Origin: Castanea sativa
Lineage: Eukaryota > Streptophyta > Magnoliopsida > Fagales > Fagaceae
Length of the DNA: 64,000 nt
Direction: 5' to 3'
Assembly: GCF_040712315.1 (NCBI RefSeq)
Contig: NC_134020.1
Location: 37,936,751-38,000,750 of the forward strand
Shown here: positions 11,955 to 23,352 of the stretch, piece by piece
Numbering within the stretch: the stretch's first letter is position 1
Layout of the letters: each line of letters opens with the position of its first letter
Translations under genes and position numbers: made by a program
Notes under the pieces: model-generated
Told to the model about the DNA's origin: nothing
The model's input: the letters and a program-made list of their open reading frames with translations, nothing else
Databases searched by the model: none

Positions 11955-13389
11955 TGATGTGTATGAAATATATAAAATAAAGTACTCACATATCTACATA
12001 TTTAGCCTTTCTTTTATGTTATTTTGTTACTGATTATATAATATCTTTGTGTTGTAGGTAATAAGAGATTTACATGCAAAGTGGGGCTAAGCCAATTGAA
12101 TCAAGCCAACTTTCATCCAACCAGGCATGAATTCAAGAGAAGACCAACCCAATTAAATTTAAGTCCTAGTGGAGTAAGGAATCAAAGGAAATTTACACCA
12201 AATCCAAGTCCAATTCGGATTATGATTCCAGCCTACATATCAGTAGTATTTTTGGCATAACTTTCGGCTCAGATATCCAATTGAGATGATTCGAGTTGGA
12301 CTGGAAAGTTAACTTAAAGGGCTACAACTTTGTAGTTTACCAAAAGTCCAAATTCTGATGTTAAATGGGCCAAAATTGTCGGTTAAGTGAAGCCTAAAAA
12401 TCTGGAATTTTCTCCAAACGGGAATAGGATTCCTTGACCTATTTAAAGGCTCTTTAGGAAAAAAAAAAAAAAAAAAAAAAAAAACAAAAAAAAAAACAAA
12501 ACAAAACCAGAGAGGAAAAGGGGGTGCCGCATAGAAGAACTTGTTTTGGGAGTCATTATGAAGAGGAGGATCTGAGGACAAAGGCGAGAGCTTCATGTTG
12601 ATCAACTAATTCAGATGAAAAACATAAGTTTTATTTGTTTTCTTTTCAATTTTATTATGAACTAAATTTATTTTCTAAAGCGTTGATGTAGTCTAGCAAT
12701 GAACACACAATTTATATTCTGAGTTATTTTATTTTTATTATTTCCATGATTGAGTGTTTAATTCTTATTCTTAATGTGTACTATTTTTTTTACGAATTAT
12801 TGTTTGATCAATTGAATTATAATGAGACCGAGAGGTGATTTGTTATTTTAGTTCTATAATTAAACATTATTAGTTGAGCGAAAGTAGAGATGCTTTACCG
12901 CGATTAGTGTGATTTTTTCAGAAAATTCAAAGTACGTAATGAGTCTCCAATTAATTAAATTCACATAGAGATATGGAATTGTTAGTTGAAGATATTTTTT
13001 GATATTATTCAAGAGAAGATATTGAATACTTAAGGAATTTTTAATCATCAACGGGAGATTATTAGAATTTAATAATTAGGAAGAATAAATTGTGTGGGAT
13101 TTTTTAGGTGAAATCAACCGCTCTAGATCCATTCTTATCATATTTTTACACCTTTAGATTTTTGCATTTTTGTTAATCTTTTATTCGTAGATTTATTTTT
13201 ATTAAATAATTTAATTTAACTCAGATAGTAGAACGTTCCATTTATTCTTGATTTTCCAAATAGTAATTAATTTAGTGAATTTCGGTATTCAATAACATGG
13301 TTAATCCCTATGGGTTTGACATTCGTTTTCTAAAAACACTTTACTACTTGTTACGATTCTGTGCGCTTGCAGATTATTTTATGCAAACA
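11955..13389. mobile_element. Solo LTR, probably Ty3/gypsy type
   Basis: A 1435-bp insertion begins TGATGTGTATG and ends GCAAACA, flanked by the perfect 5-bp direct repeat ACAGA (11950-11954 and 13390-13394). Removing it and one repeat restores the LTR sequence seen at 18570-18590. TG...CA ends, a 5-bp duplication, and no PBS or coding domain make it a solo LTR. The terminal part (GGGTTTGACATTCG, then GTGCGCTTGCAGATT) resembles R/U5 regions of large plant gypsy elements, so the family is an inference. A long A run lies at about 12459-12484. Confidence 0.82.
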
Positions 13390-13480
13390 ACAGATTTACA
13401 TGTATAGCTATATAAATATTAATGCAAATACACTAGTTTTGGTCATTTAAGCCAAAACCAATTACCCAACTTTATTTTGG

Positions 13481-13493
13481 TGGTATCAGAGCC
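13481..13493 (+). other. Primer-binding site of Copia element 1
   Basis: TGGTATCAGAGCC is complementary to the 3' end of plant initiator tRNA-Met, the usual Copia primer. It lies directly after the 5' LTR. Confidence 0.92.
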
Positions 13494-13514
13494 TTCTTCG
13501 GCTAACGCCGGCCA

Positions 13515-14466
13515 ATAATCTTTTAATCCTCTAACAAAGTCTTCCACTGCTTCCAACCTTAACTTATCTACTAATATCTCATCATCTTCCTTTCTTCTTC
13601 CCAATTTTCCTCAAGGGATCCATGCCAAGTTAGATGGCAGCAACTGCCTTAATTGGCTCTCAAGATTTCTTCCTGCCTTACGCAGCAATGGACTGATGGG
13701 TATTGTTGATGGTTCTGATCCATGCCCACCAAATTTTTTAGTTGTTGCTGAAGGGAAAAAGACTCTTGATCCTGAATTCACTCTCTGGACTAAGAATGAT
13801 CAATATCTTCTTAGTTGGATCAATTTTACTCTCTCAAAGGACGTACTGTCTACTGTTTTTGGACTAGACACTTCAAAACAAGTGTGGACTTCACTAGCCA
13901 ATCGCTTTGCCTCACAGTCTCACTCTCGCATTACTCATTTGAAGAGACAATTGCAAAATTTAACTCAAGGCTCCAAGACTTGTTCAGAGCACTTGCAGAC
14001 AGCCAAATCTTTGGCTAACCAACTAGCTGCAATTGGTAAACCTCTTCCTGAAGATGATCTCATCTCATATGCACTCAATGGTCTCAATCCTTCATTTAAC
14101 AACTTCATCACATCTTTCTCTCTTGCTACTCAAGATAACCCATTAAGTTTCGTTGACTTTAGAGATGAACTCTTGAATCGTGAAATGTTACTCAACCAAC
14201 AAAATGTTGTTGTATCTGATGCAACAAACTTCGCTTTGTTCACCAATAAGCCTGAATCTCATCAGATTCCTCCCAACAATAAGATGCAGTACACACCCAA
14301 ATTTCAACTGAGAAAATTCACTCCCAAACATGCTTATGGAACATCTGATTCTCGCCCTAAACCTTCTCAAGTCAATAGTGGTGCCCCTTTCAATAATGGT
14401 GAACGTGTTCCATGCCAAATTTGTGGCAAGACCAATCATCAAGCCCTTAACTGTTATCATTGCATG
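13515..14466 (+). pseudogene. Copia gag, interrupted
   Basis: The open frame reads a UBN2-type gag. It has a KLDGSNCLNWLSRFLPALRSNG-like start, LWTKNDQYLLSWI, and the ALNGLNPSFNNFITSF block. A CX2CX4HX4C zinc knuckle follows (CQICGKTNHQALNC). The first good ATG (13696) lies inside the domain, so the original start is probably lost. The CACTA-type insertion at 14467 ends the frame shortly after the knuckle. In a living element gag packages the RNA into cytoplasmic virus-like particles. Confidence 0.9.
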
Positions 14467-14951
14467 CACTACAACAAAATGTATTTTCAGTGACGAAAAA
14501 ATTCATCACTAAAAGTCCAGTTTTTCGTCACTAAGAACCTTTAGTGACGAAATCGGACTTTTAGTGACGAAACTCATTTCGTCGCTGAAACCCCGTCACT
14601 AAAAGTCCTCGTGACGAAAAATTTCATCACTAAAAGTCCAATTTGATTTTTAAAAATAAAAAAAAAAACTTTTAAAGACGAAAATGTTTCGTCGCTAAAT
14701 GTTTTCCTCACTAAAAACACCTTTCAGTGACGAAAATATTTCGTCACTAAAAACACTTTAGTTTATTAGATCATATTTAGTGACGAATAATTTCGTCACT
14801 AAAACTATTTTCGGGTACATATAGTGACGAAAAAGTTCATCACTAAAACTATTTTTAAGAAAATCCAGGCATATATAGCGACGAAAATTTTCATTACTAA
14901 AATCATTTCTTACAAAATTTTGCTAATTTAGTGACGAAATATTTCGTCACT
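14467..14951. mobile_element. CACTA-type non-autonomous element within gag-pol
   Basis: It begins CACTACAACAAAAT, the canonical CACTA terminus, and is flanked by ATG on both sides (14464-14466, 14952-14954), the 3-bp duplication expected of En/Spm elements. Excising it rejoins the gag-pol reading frame. The interior is almost wholly repeats of TTAGTGACGAAA and its complement TTTCGTCACTAAA, often back to back as palindromes, which is typical subterminal repeat structure. The right end is GTCACT rather than the expected TTGTAGTG, so either the terminal ~25 bp is missing or the end is divergent. Confidence 0.82.
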
Positions 14952-17900
14952 ATGGATTACTTCTACCAAGGAAGACATCCTCCAACGCAACTTGCAGCTA
15001 TGGTGGCTCATACAAATGTTGCCTTTGAAGATCAAAAATGGTTTGCTGATAGTGGTGCAAATGATTTTATCACCAATGAACTTGAAAATTTGACAATTCA
15101 GCAACCTTTTGAAGGCAGTGACACAGTAGAAGTGGGAAATGGAGCAGAACTTGCTATAGAAAACTCTGGTTCAATCACTCTTTCCTCTTTTTCTTCAAAC
15201 TTGCATCTTAAAAATGTCTTACATTGCCCAAATGCTTCTGCCAACTTACTTTCTATTCAAAGAATCTATTTAGATAATGCATGTTACTTCATACTCACCC
15301 CATCTCATTGTTTGTGAAGGACCTTCGAACACGTGCAAATCTCTTGGAAGGGAAAAGTGAAAATGACTTGTATCCACTACGGCTTCTAAGGAACTCTCTT
15401 CATGGCAATCAAGCTTTTATTGCTTTGTTAGGAATAAAAACATCTTCGTTGGTGTGGCATTTTAGATTAGGTCATTCGTCTTTTGATGTTGTTTCCCGTG
15501 TTGTTAAACACAATCATTTGCCCCTTTCTTGTAATGACTTTAATAAATATGTTACTTGTACTTATGCCAATTGGGAAAAAGTAAATGACAACCATTTCAT
15601 TCATCTACTTGTCTCTCTACTACTCATCTCCGACTTGTTCATACTAATATTTGGACTTCACCTGTCCAATCTGTGAATGGATGCAAATATTATGTGGTTT
15701 TCATTAATGACTTTTCACGCTATATTTGGCTCTATCCTCTTTATAATAAATCTGAAGTGTTAACATGCTTTGTCAAATTTAAATTATTGGCAGAAAATCA
15801 ATTATCTACAACTATTAAACAATTGCAATCTGATGGAGGCAGTGAGTACACCTCACTTATCTTCCAATCATTTCTCACCAAGCATGGCATTTTCCATCGA
15901 AAGTCTTGTCCATACACTTCATAACAAAATGGTCTTGCTGAAAGAAAGTTGCGACATATTCTTGAAACTAGATTAACACTATTGGCTCATTCTCATATTT
16001 CAAATAGTTATTGGGTTGATGCTTTTCTTACAGCTTTTTATATTATTAATCGTTTGCCTACCCCTATTCTTGATCATATGTCACCCTTTCTCAAGTTATA
16101 CAATAAAGAGCCAGATTATAACAATTTGAGAGTCTTTGGTTGTTTGTACTATCCACTTTTGCGTCCTCAAGGCCTTCATAAGCTGGAATATAGATATAAG
16201 CCTTGTATTTTTATTGGATATAGCTATGCAAGTTACAGGTGTCTTGATCCTATTACTAATAAATTGTACTTATCTTGGCATGTCATTTTTTATGAGAGTT
16301 CCTTCCCAGCCAAGGATAAAGCTACTTCACATTTGCCTTCCAAGATTCATGCATTAGGTGATGTTCCTTTCCCCTTTCCCTTTCCCTTTCCTCCTTATAA
16401 TACTTTCTCAAATCTTCCTTTCTTTAATTCCTTCTATAACACCTCCAAACTCTCCATCTACAATGCCTACTCCTGATTCTGCACCAGCAAATGAACCACT
16501 TGTACACGACCCACCTACATCTCCTACTCCTCTGCCACCCTTACCTTCCATATCATTATCACCACAATTACCACATTCATCTCTAAGCCTATCAACCTCT
16601 ACAAGATCTGATGCACCACTTACTCAACCCATTGTTCCTCATCCAATGCTCACTCGTTCTAAAATAGGTTCTCTTAAGCCCAAAACATTTCCTAACTATA
16701 AATTATTCCAAACTACCAAATACCCCTTCCAAGGCCTCCACACTACTATCCAAGATTTTGAACCATCATGCTATAGCAAGGCTGCTACAGACTCACGATA
16801 GAGCGCAGCCATGAAGCTAGAATTTGATGCCTTGATGTCCAATGGCACTTGGACCTTGTGTCCTCGCCCTCCAAATCATAATATCATTTGCAACAAATGG
16901 ATGTATACAATTAAACACAAATCTAATGGCTCAGTAGAAAGGTTCAAGGCTCGATTAGTTGCTAAGGGGTTTGACAAACGAAGTGGCGTGGACTACACTG
17001 AAACTTTTAGCCTTGTAATCAAACCTTCTACCATTAGGATTATATTGGCTTTAGCAGTCCATTTTGATTGGGAAATTCGGCAATTGGATGTATCTAATGC
17101 TTTTCTTCATAGGAACTTAAGAGAAGAAGTGTTCATGGAACAACGTCAAGGGTTCATTGATAATGCTCATCCTGATTTTGTTTGTAAGTTGCATAAAGCT
17201 CTCTATGGCTTAAAACAAGCACCAAGATCTTGGTTTACATGACACTCCACCTTCTTATTAGAGCTTGGATTTAAATTTTCATTAGTTGATTCATCATTAT
17301 TTATCTATGCTTGTGGAGCTGTCCGGGTTTACATGTTAATTTATGTTGATGACATAATCATCACCGGGACTTATGTTCCCATAATAAGTTCCCTCATTTG
17401 CAGCATGCAGCAGGAGTTTCCTTTAAAAGATTTGGGTTCTCTAAGCTTCTTCCTTGGCATTCAGGTTTCTCGCACTCCAAAGGGCATGCATATCTATCAA
17501 ACAAGGTATATTTCAGATTTACTTACTTGCACTCACATGGCTGATGCAAAACCTTCCAAGTCACCTTGTTCTTCTACCTCTAAGCTCTCTAAATATGATG
17601 GTGACTTACTAAATGATCCTACTGTCTATCAGCATATTGTTGGCTCCTTACAATATTGTACTCTCACTCGTCCAGAGATTGCTTTCTTAGTTAATCAACT
17701 CTGTCAGCACCTGCATGCTCCAACTTCAACTCACTTATCAACTGCAAAGCGTGTATTACGCTATCTTAAGGGTACACCTGATCATGGGTTGTTCTACTCT
17801 AAAGGTTCTCTCCAACTTAATGCCTTTTATGATTCAGATTGGCCTGGTAGCGTTGATGATCGACGCTCTACTTCTAGATTTTTAGTTTTCCTTGGAGATT

Positions 17901-18311
17901 GTCTTATTTCTTGGAGTGCTAAGAAACAAGCTGTTGTTTCCCGGTCTAGTATTGAAACTGAGTATCGTTCCTTAGCCATCACCACAGGAACTTTCCTGGT
18001 TATGAATGTTGTTTCAAGAAATTCAGATTCCTTTTAAGGTAGCTCCTATGCTATGGTGTGACAATGTCAGTGCACTTGCCTTGGCCTCTAATACGGTGTT
18101 TCATGCCCGTACTAAACATATTGAAGTTGACTACCATTTTGTTCTCGAGAAGGTAGTTAATCGCGACATCATAGTCAAGTTCATCACACTTGATCAGGTT
18201 GCTGATATTTTTACCAAAGGATTGTTTTCATCACGTTTTGTTTATCTCCAAGCTGATGGTTGTTCAACCCCCATCACCTTGCGGGGGGCTGTTAAGATAA
18301 CAGATCAATAG
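14952..18311 (+). pseudogene. Copia pol, decayed
   Basis: Domains in order: aspartic protease (FADSGA, about 15045), GAG-pre-integrase (WHFRLGHSSFD, about 15457), and integrase core with FINDFSRY, QSDGGSEY and NGLAERK carrying the DDE residues. RVT_2 reverse transcriptase follows, with NKWMYTIK, LDVSNAFLH, LYGLKQAPRSW and LIYVDDIIITG. RNase H comes last, with SRSSIETEYRSLA and TKHIEVDYHFV. Frame breaks occur near 15300, 15640, 16470 and 18010. Stops lie at 15922 (TAA where Gln is expected), 16799 (TAG for Trp) and 17240 (TGA for Arg). All three stops fit C-to-T change on one strand, the pattern of cytosine methylation followed by deamination. It cannot make a polyprotein. Confidence 0.95.
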
Positions 18312-18660
18312 GATCAAGTTAATCTTATTGATGCTAGTTTTGAGAAAGATAAAAATAAGCACCAAGTTCAAATATCAATAGGATCAAGTTAATCCTATTG
18401 ATGCTAGTTTTGAGAAAGATAAAGATAAGCACCAAGTTCAAATCTCATTATCTCAAGATCAAGATAAGACCAAATATCTAAAGCTGCTGCAGAATATTGA
18501 GATAGAAATGGATACAACTGAAATTTAATCTTCTTGTATTTGAATTGTTGCTATATCTTTTCAGGTGTAACAAATTTACATATATAGCTATATAAATATT
18601 AATGCAAATACACTATTTTTGGTCATTGAAGCCAAAACCAATTCCCCAACTTTATTTTCA
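18290..18660 (+). repeat. 3' LTR of Copia element 1
   Basis: Starts TGTTAAGATAACAG directly after a polypurine-like CTTGCGGGGGGC. It carries the same internal ~73-bp tandem duplication as the 5' LTR (copies at about 18299 and 18371). It ends ...CTTTATTTTCA. It is uninterrupted and served as the template for recognising the insertions in the 5' LTR. Confidence 0.9.
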
Positions 18661-18775
18661 TTAAATAGTTCACAATTTTGGTGACCTTTTGGAGATGGAA
18701 GGAGAGTGTACAGCCCACCTTTTTTATAATAAAAAAAAATATTCTCAATTTTGAGACCTTTTTACCAATTGGGGG

Positions 18776-19171
18776 TGAGCATTAGTATTGGAGCTTGTAA
18801 ATGGTATATGTTAGAGGAGTTTAACATCAAAACCATAAAAGTGTGCATTTCCAATATTGTAATTGTAAAAAAATTTACAATTGTGCTACAGTAGCATCTT
18901 ATTTATATGATGCTACTATAACACAATGGTATTCTTAAAAATCATTTTTTAATTGTCTCCCTCCTACTGTTTATTAATAATTCCAACAAAATTTATCTCG
19001 CATACTTTTGGGTTATATATTTTATTGTGTAGATTTATTATTTTAATGTGTTGTACAGAAAAATAAAAGTTGGAATGCTGGGTGTATTGTAAAATGGTAT
19101 GGTATAATTGATAAAGTAGGTTTTGAGATGGTAAAATATAATTTTTTGAAGAAACCGGATGCAAATGCTCA
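18776..19171. mobile_element. Candidate MITE
   Basis: The left TGAGCATTAGTATTGG and the reverse complement of the right end, TGAGCATTTGCATCCGG, form an imperfect inverted repeat. Inside is a short palindrome, GCTACAGTAGCATC...GATGCTACTATA (about 18885-18920). No ORF and no clear target duplication. Confidence 0.5.
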
Positions 19172-19412
19172 AGCCTAAGCTTGATATTATGTGGCCAAGG
19201 CCTTAAAGTTGGCCCTGAGACTTAGTAAGAAAGATCATTGTAATTTACCAATCAAGTCCTCATTTTATTTTTCTTTAAATTCGATGGATACAAAAATGGA
19301 GAAAAGGGAACACACAACGTCATTGAGTTACAAGACTTTTGGCCATCAAATATTGACATCGAAGTGTGTAGAAATAGACTTTGACATTGGAACACAACTT
19401 TCTTTGGTAATA

Positions 19413-19489
<77 letters not shown>

Positions 19490-20448
19490 GTAGGCTTTGA
19501 TTGTCTCACACTCTCTTTATACATTCTTCATACACCTCATGTATTAAAATGTGGATAATTTGGTTTAAAGATGGACATTGTGTTTACTGATTACACATCA
19601 AAGAATGTAAAATAATAAATTTTTCTTTTTTTAAAGAAAAGATAGAAGAAAATAATAATTTTTCTATACAAACAAAACTGAGAGAGTAGAGAAGGGTGCT
19701 CCAAGACATGAGTTCAGCAAGACAAACATGGGGTGAAAGAATGTAGAAAAAGAATGAGGTAAATGATGAATCCAAAAAAAAAAAGTGGAGAAAAAGGATA
19801 GAATTCCAATGGCTTAGAAAAGATGACTTTTTCTTGGAGCAAACACAATAATAATAGAAATAACACAAAGAAAAATTAAATAATACTTCTGAATATTATT
19901 AATTTAAAAAGAAAAATTATATAAAACTATTTGAACTGAAGCGTGACACTCGCTCTCTTTAAGGAGATTCAAGCCCTTGGTTGGCTAAAATTTTTAACCG
20001 ATGCAGACTTTCTCTAACTTATCTCCCCCAAGATACAACAGCCCGACAAATGTCATACAATTAGAACAACCTCTACAAGAAGTGTTCAAGCCCAAAACTC
20101 CACCAGAAAGAACACCATATATTCCTTACCAAAAATCTCTCTATTTTTTAGTGTGTAGCATGGAATAGGTCTGAATGAGTCAATGTATAGGTCCATAATT
20201 ATGATGTAGTGAGTGTTACAAGATTAATTGTTGAACATAAATCTAATGGGATAATTCATTTCCATTTTTGACACCTCTCCCTTCACCTCCCCCTTGTGCA
20301 CATATCTAACTTAATATCTAAATCAATACATATCAGCTCATTAATCACCACAATTAAAAAGAATAAAAGAGTTTCTCTCATTTTCAATGTGGGATTAAAC
20401 ATTCTACTAATTCCTTATCTTCCATATTAACTCTCATATATTTTTATT
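19172..20448. other. Spacer between the two retrotransposons
   Basis: AT-rich, with a compound microsatellite of (ACAT)n then (AT)n at about 19412-19482. The ORFs at 19191-19868 are microsatellite or T/C-rich artefacts. No gene or further mobile element recognised. Confidence 0.55.
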
Positions 20449-21481
20449 TGTAAGGACATATGAATCATGTTAAGAACATTTGTCATTTAGAATTGGATAA
20501 TCCTATGAAAAAATGCATTTTACTTGTATTTGGGTAGATCTAGGATGTGTTTAATACTTTAAGGAACAAGAGTGCAAGTCCAAGTATTGAAACCATGCAA
20601 ATTTGTCCAAGAAACAAGTGAAGAAATGTTGTATTTTAAAACTCGACAGATAGCATCTATTGAGGTTTAAAAGACTTGTTTAGCCCGATGCTCGACTGCC
20701 GCTCGATAGATAACCTATTTATTGAGATTTACAAAAATTAGTTTTTAAGATCTGATTTCACACATATCCATGTGTATGTATTTAGGATTTCTTTTCTCAC
20801 ACCCCTAAACATATATAAGGATTATTCTAAGGGTTGTCTCACGTGCTGTAAATAGATGAAACTTGATGTAAAAGTTGTGTTCAAGCAAATTGTGACCGGA
20901 GACAGAATTTGTCTTAGTTCATCTTTATCTTAAAGAAGCTACTGCATTTTTACGCCATAGGGTTTTGTAACCTAGGAGTTTCGTGATCTTCATCGTGTTG
21001 ATGAACTGATAAACTTTGCAGCCAATATCCTTCTCAGGTTGGTATATTAGTCACGTACTTGGATTCGAGCAAAGGAGTAAGCCTCGTACTAAGTCCGCGC
21101 ATCGATTGATTAGTCACGTACTGGGAGCCGTGCATTGAAAATGAGAGATTGTCACTACAGAACAAGTCCAATTGTGTATTAGGGTAAGGATTCAACTGTA
21201 AGTTGGTATAAGGTACTGGGATTCCTTTACTTGTAACCGCTTGTTGTGATAATAGTAGATTTTCGGGAGTGGTGACCTTCAAATCACCAAGTGAGATTTT
21301 TGTCTTGGAGGTTTTCCCCATTCGTAAACAAACCACCATGTGAACTATATTCTCCGCTGCATTTAACTTAGTTGGTGATTTTTTTGTGCTACCACGCGTA
21401 TTGCATGTTAATTAACTTAATTAACTTGGCTAATTAATTGGTTAATTTATCACAAGGGGTCAATACATTTTTGGTCCATCA
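20449..21481 (+). repeat. 5' LTR of the pol-less element
   Basis: Begins TGTAAGGACATATGAATC and ends TTGGTCCATCA. A TATA-like ATATATAAGG at about 20811-20820 is conserved in the 3' LTR and is the probable retroelement promoter. It contains copies of the ACTCGACAG...ATCTATTGAGG motif family that recurs at 24.4-24.7 kb. Relative to the 3' LTR it has one rather than three copies of a 22-bp unit near its start. Confidence 0.9.
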
Positions 21482-21494
21482 AGTAGTATCAGAG
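21482..21494 (+). other. Primer-binding site of the pol-less element
   Basis: AGTAGTATCAGAGC directly follows the LTR. It differs by one base from the TGGTATCAGAGC complementary to initiator tRNA-Met used by Copia elements. Confidence 0.85.
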
Positions 21495-21551
21495 CGGATG
21501 CACTCTGATTAGGGTTAATCTTTACTGTGTGATCCATTGACCCTTGTTGTC

Positions 21552-23352
21552 ATGGATAGAGGACATTTGTTGATTATATCTCCTTTATTTTATGGCACTA
21601 ACTATGCATACTGGAAAGTACGCATAAGAGTTTTCTTGCAGTCATTAGATGAAAAAGTGCGGCAAGCTGTGGAGATAGGCTAGACCAAGCCAAAGGAAGC
21701 ACCGGCTGATTGGGATGATGCTAAGATCAAAGTGGCTAACTTCAACAGTGGGGCATTGAATGCTTTATTCAGTGCGGTTACAAATGAGGAGTTTAAGAAA
21801 ATGTCCTCTACTGAAACTGCCAAGGAAGCATGGACCATCCTCTAGACAACCTATGAGGGAACCTAGGCTATCAAAGATTTGAAGTTTCAGAGGCTTACTA
21901 CAAGCTTCGAAGAGATCAAGATGGAGGAGGATGAGTCATTTGATAAGTTATATGCCAAGCTTAAGGACATAGTGAACTCAGCCTTTAATCTTGGAAAAAT
22001 CATACCCGAACCCAAGATTGTTAAAAATGTGCTCAGATCTTTACCCAAGAGATTTCATGCCAAAATCACCACAATTGAGGAATCAAAGGATATTGACAAA
22101 ATTCCTTTGAGACATTAATGAGTCTTTAGACGATAAAGATTCTAAAATGAAATCTTATATTACGAGGCCGTTCAAAAAGTTCATAAAGGATGCCAATGGT
22201 AAAGGATTTCACAAAGACTGCAAGCAGTCCAATTCGTCTCAGTTCAAGAACCAAGACAAAGGAAGGAAGGATGCTAAGGAAAGTGGTCAATACACTATTC
22301 CCTCAGGGCCTAAGTGTTTTGGGTGTCAAGACTTTGGACACATGAAACAAGAATTCCCAACGTATCTCAAGACCATTGGGAAAAGCAAGGCCCTTACTGC
22401 TACCATGAGTGACACCGAGCCTAAGGATGATTCGGATAATGAGGTTGATGAAATCCTGAATGCCTTCACTGCCACTGTAAATCCTACTAAGGGGATTGTT
22501 GAAGAAGTGGATGAAGAAGAGGACTTGGTGGAGTCTAAATTTGAGAAGATGGATGAACAAGATGACATCCATACAGCCTATATTAAATTGTACAAGGTCT
22601 CTGAAAAGCATAAGAAATTGTATAGGTTGGCCACCAAAAAGCTCAATGATGTGGAGCTTGAACGAGAAGAAATCTTCACGAAGTTTGATGAAACTAATCA
22701 AACTATTGGAGCACTAAGGCTTGAGAACAATTTCTTGGCTGGGAAGACCAAAAAGCTTGAGGCAGAGCTGTTCCAAGTCAGAGCTCAATTGGAGAGGACT
22801 TCTAGTGCAAAGCTTGATGAGATGTTTAGTGTTCAAAATTCTGCTTCTAATCGAACCAGTTTAGAGTATGATTTCTCTTCTCCTAATATTGCTTCTTCTA
22901 ATACTACTATTTTTGTTTCACTTGCTAATAATATTGAATCTGAGAATAATGATGTGAAAACTGTTTTAGCTAGTGAGAATGTAGACAAGGGTAAATCTAT
23001 CTTAGCACCCCCTAAGCTTGATAAGAAAAAGACTAAAAACTCTAGGGCTAAGAAGGGCAATACCCAAAAGTTTAAACAAAATAAGCAACATCTTTGTCAT
23101 CACTGTGGAGCAACTGGACATACTCGACATAATTGTTATAAGTGGTTAACCACTCAACAGAGCAACAATATGATCTCATCTGGAAACCAAAATCAGTTTT
23201 CATCCTCTTTTGGTCATCTTGGAGATCTACTCAAAGCCCATATGTTCCTTTCGAACTTGAACGGTTTCAATTCTTCCCCCTTATCACCGGATCAAGGGTT
23301 CGCTAAACGGAAAGGTTCTTCCAAGGTGCGGAAGGAAAAAGGCTTGAAGTGA
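21552..23352 (+). pseudogene. Two-zinc-knuckle gag of the pol-less element
   Basis: The ATG at 21552 opens a DUF4219/UBN2-type gag (FYGTNYAYWKVRIRVFL, DESFDKLYAKLKDIVNSAFNL, VLRSLPKRFHAKITTIEE). Premature TAGs lie at 21681, 21843 and 21864, and a frameshift lies between 22118 and 22147. The downstream 401-residue frame has a first knuckle in which the last Cys is Phe (CFGCQDFGHMKQEF). An acidic, coiled-coil-like segment of about 270 residues follows, then an intact second knuckle (CHHCGATGHTRHNC). The chain ends at a TGA rather than running into protease. Widely spaced double knuckles with a coiled coil are found in a subset of plant Copia gags. Confidence 0.88.

Larger units (their letters stand above)
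10120..13478 (+). repeat. 5' LTR of Copia element 1, split by insertions
   Basis: The three surviving pieces (10120-10214, about 11758-11954, 13390 to about 13478) align in order with the 3' LTR at 18290-18660. It starts TGTTAAGATAACA. An internal tandem duplication of about 73 bp (GATCAAGTTAATCCTATTGA and onward) is also present in the 3' LTR, so it predates insertion. The exact 3' boundary is uncertain because the final two bases differ from those of the 3' LTR. Confidence 0.88.
10120..18660 (+). mobile_element. Ty1/Copia retrotransposon, dead, with nested insertions
   Basis: A complete but inactive Copia element in + orientation. Order: 5' LTR (10120 to about 13478), initiator-Met-type PBS (13481-13493), gag, protease, integrase, reverse transcriptase, RNase H, 3' LTR (18290-18660). 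The order protease-integrase-RT is diagnostic for Copia. Flanking pentamers TCAAA (10115-10119) and TTAAA (18661-18665) are an imperfect target duplication. By eye the LTRs differ at about 20 of 365 aligned bases, so the insertion is old. Four later elements sit inside it: hAT-like, Harbinger, solo LTR and CACTA. Confidence 0.93.

Noticed and set aside
14490..14951. Regularly spaced GTGACGAAA repeats considered as a CRISPR-like or operator array
   Set aside because: They are inverted and irregularly spaced, inside an element with a CACTACAA end and an ATG target duplication; the host is a plant.
21034..21339. 101-residue - strand ORF
   Set aside because: Lies wholly inside the 5' LTR of the pol-less element and is not kept open in the 3' LTR.
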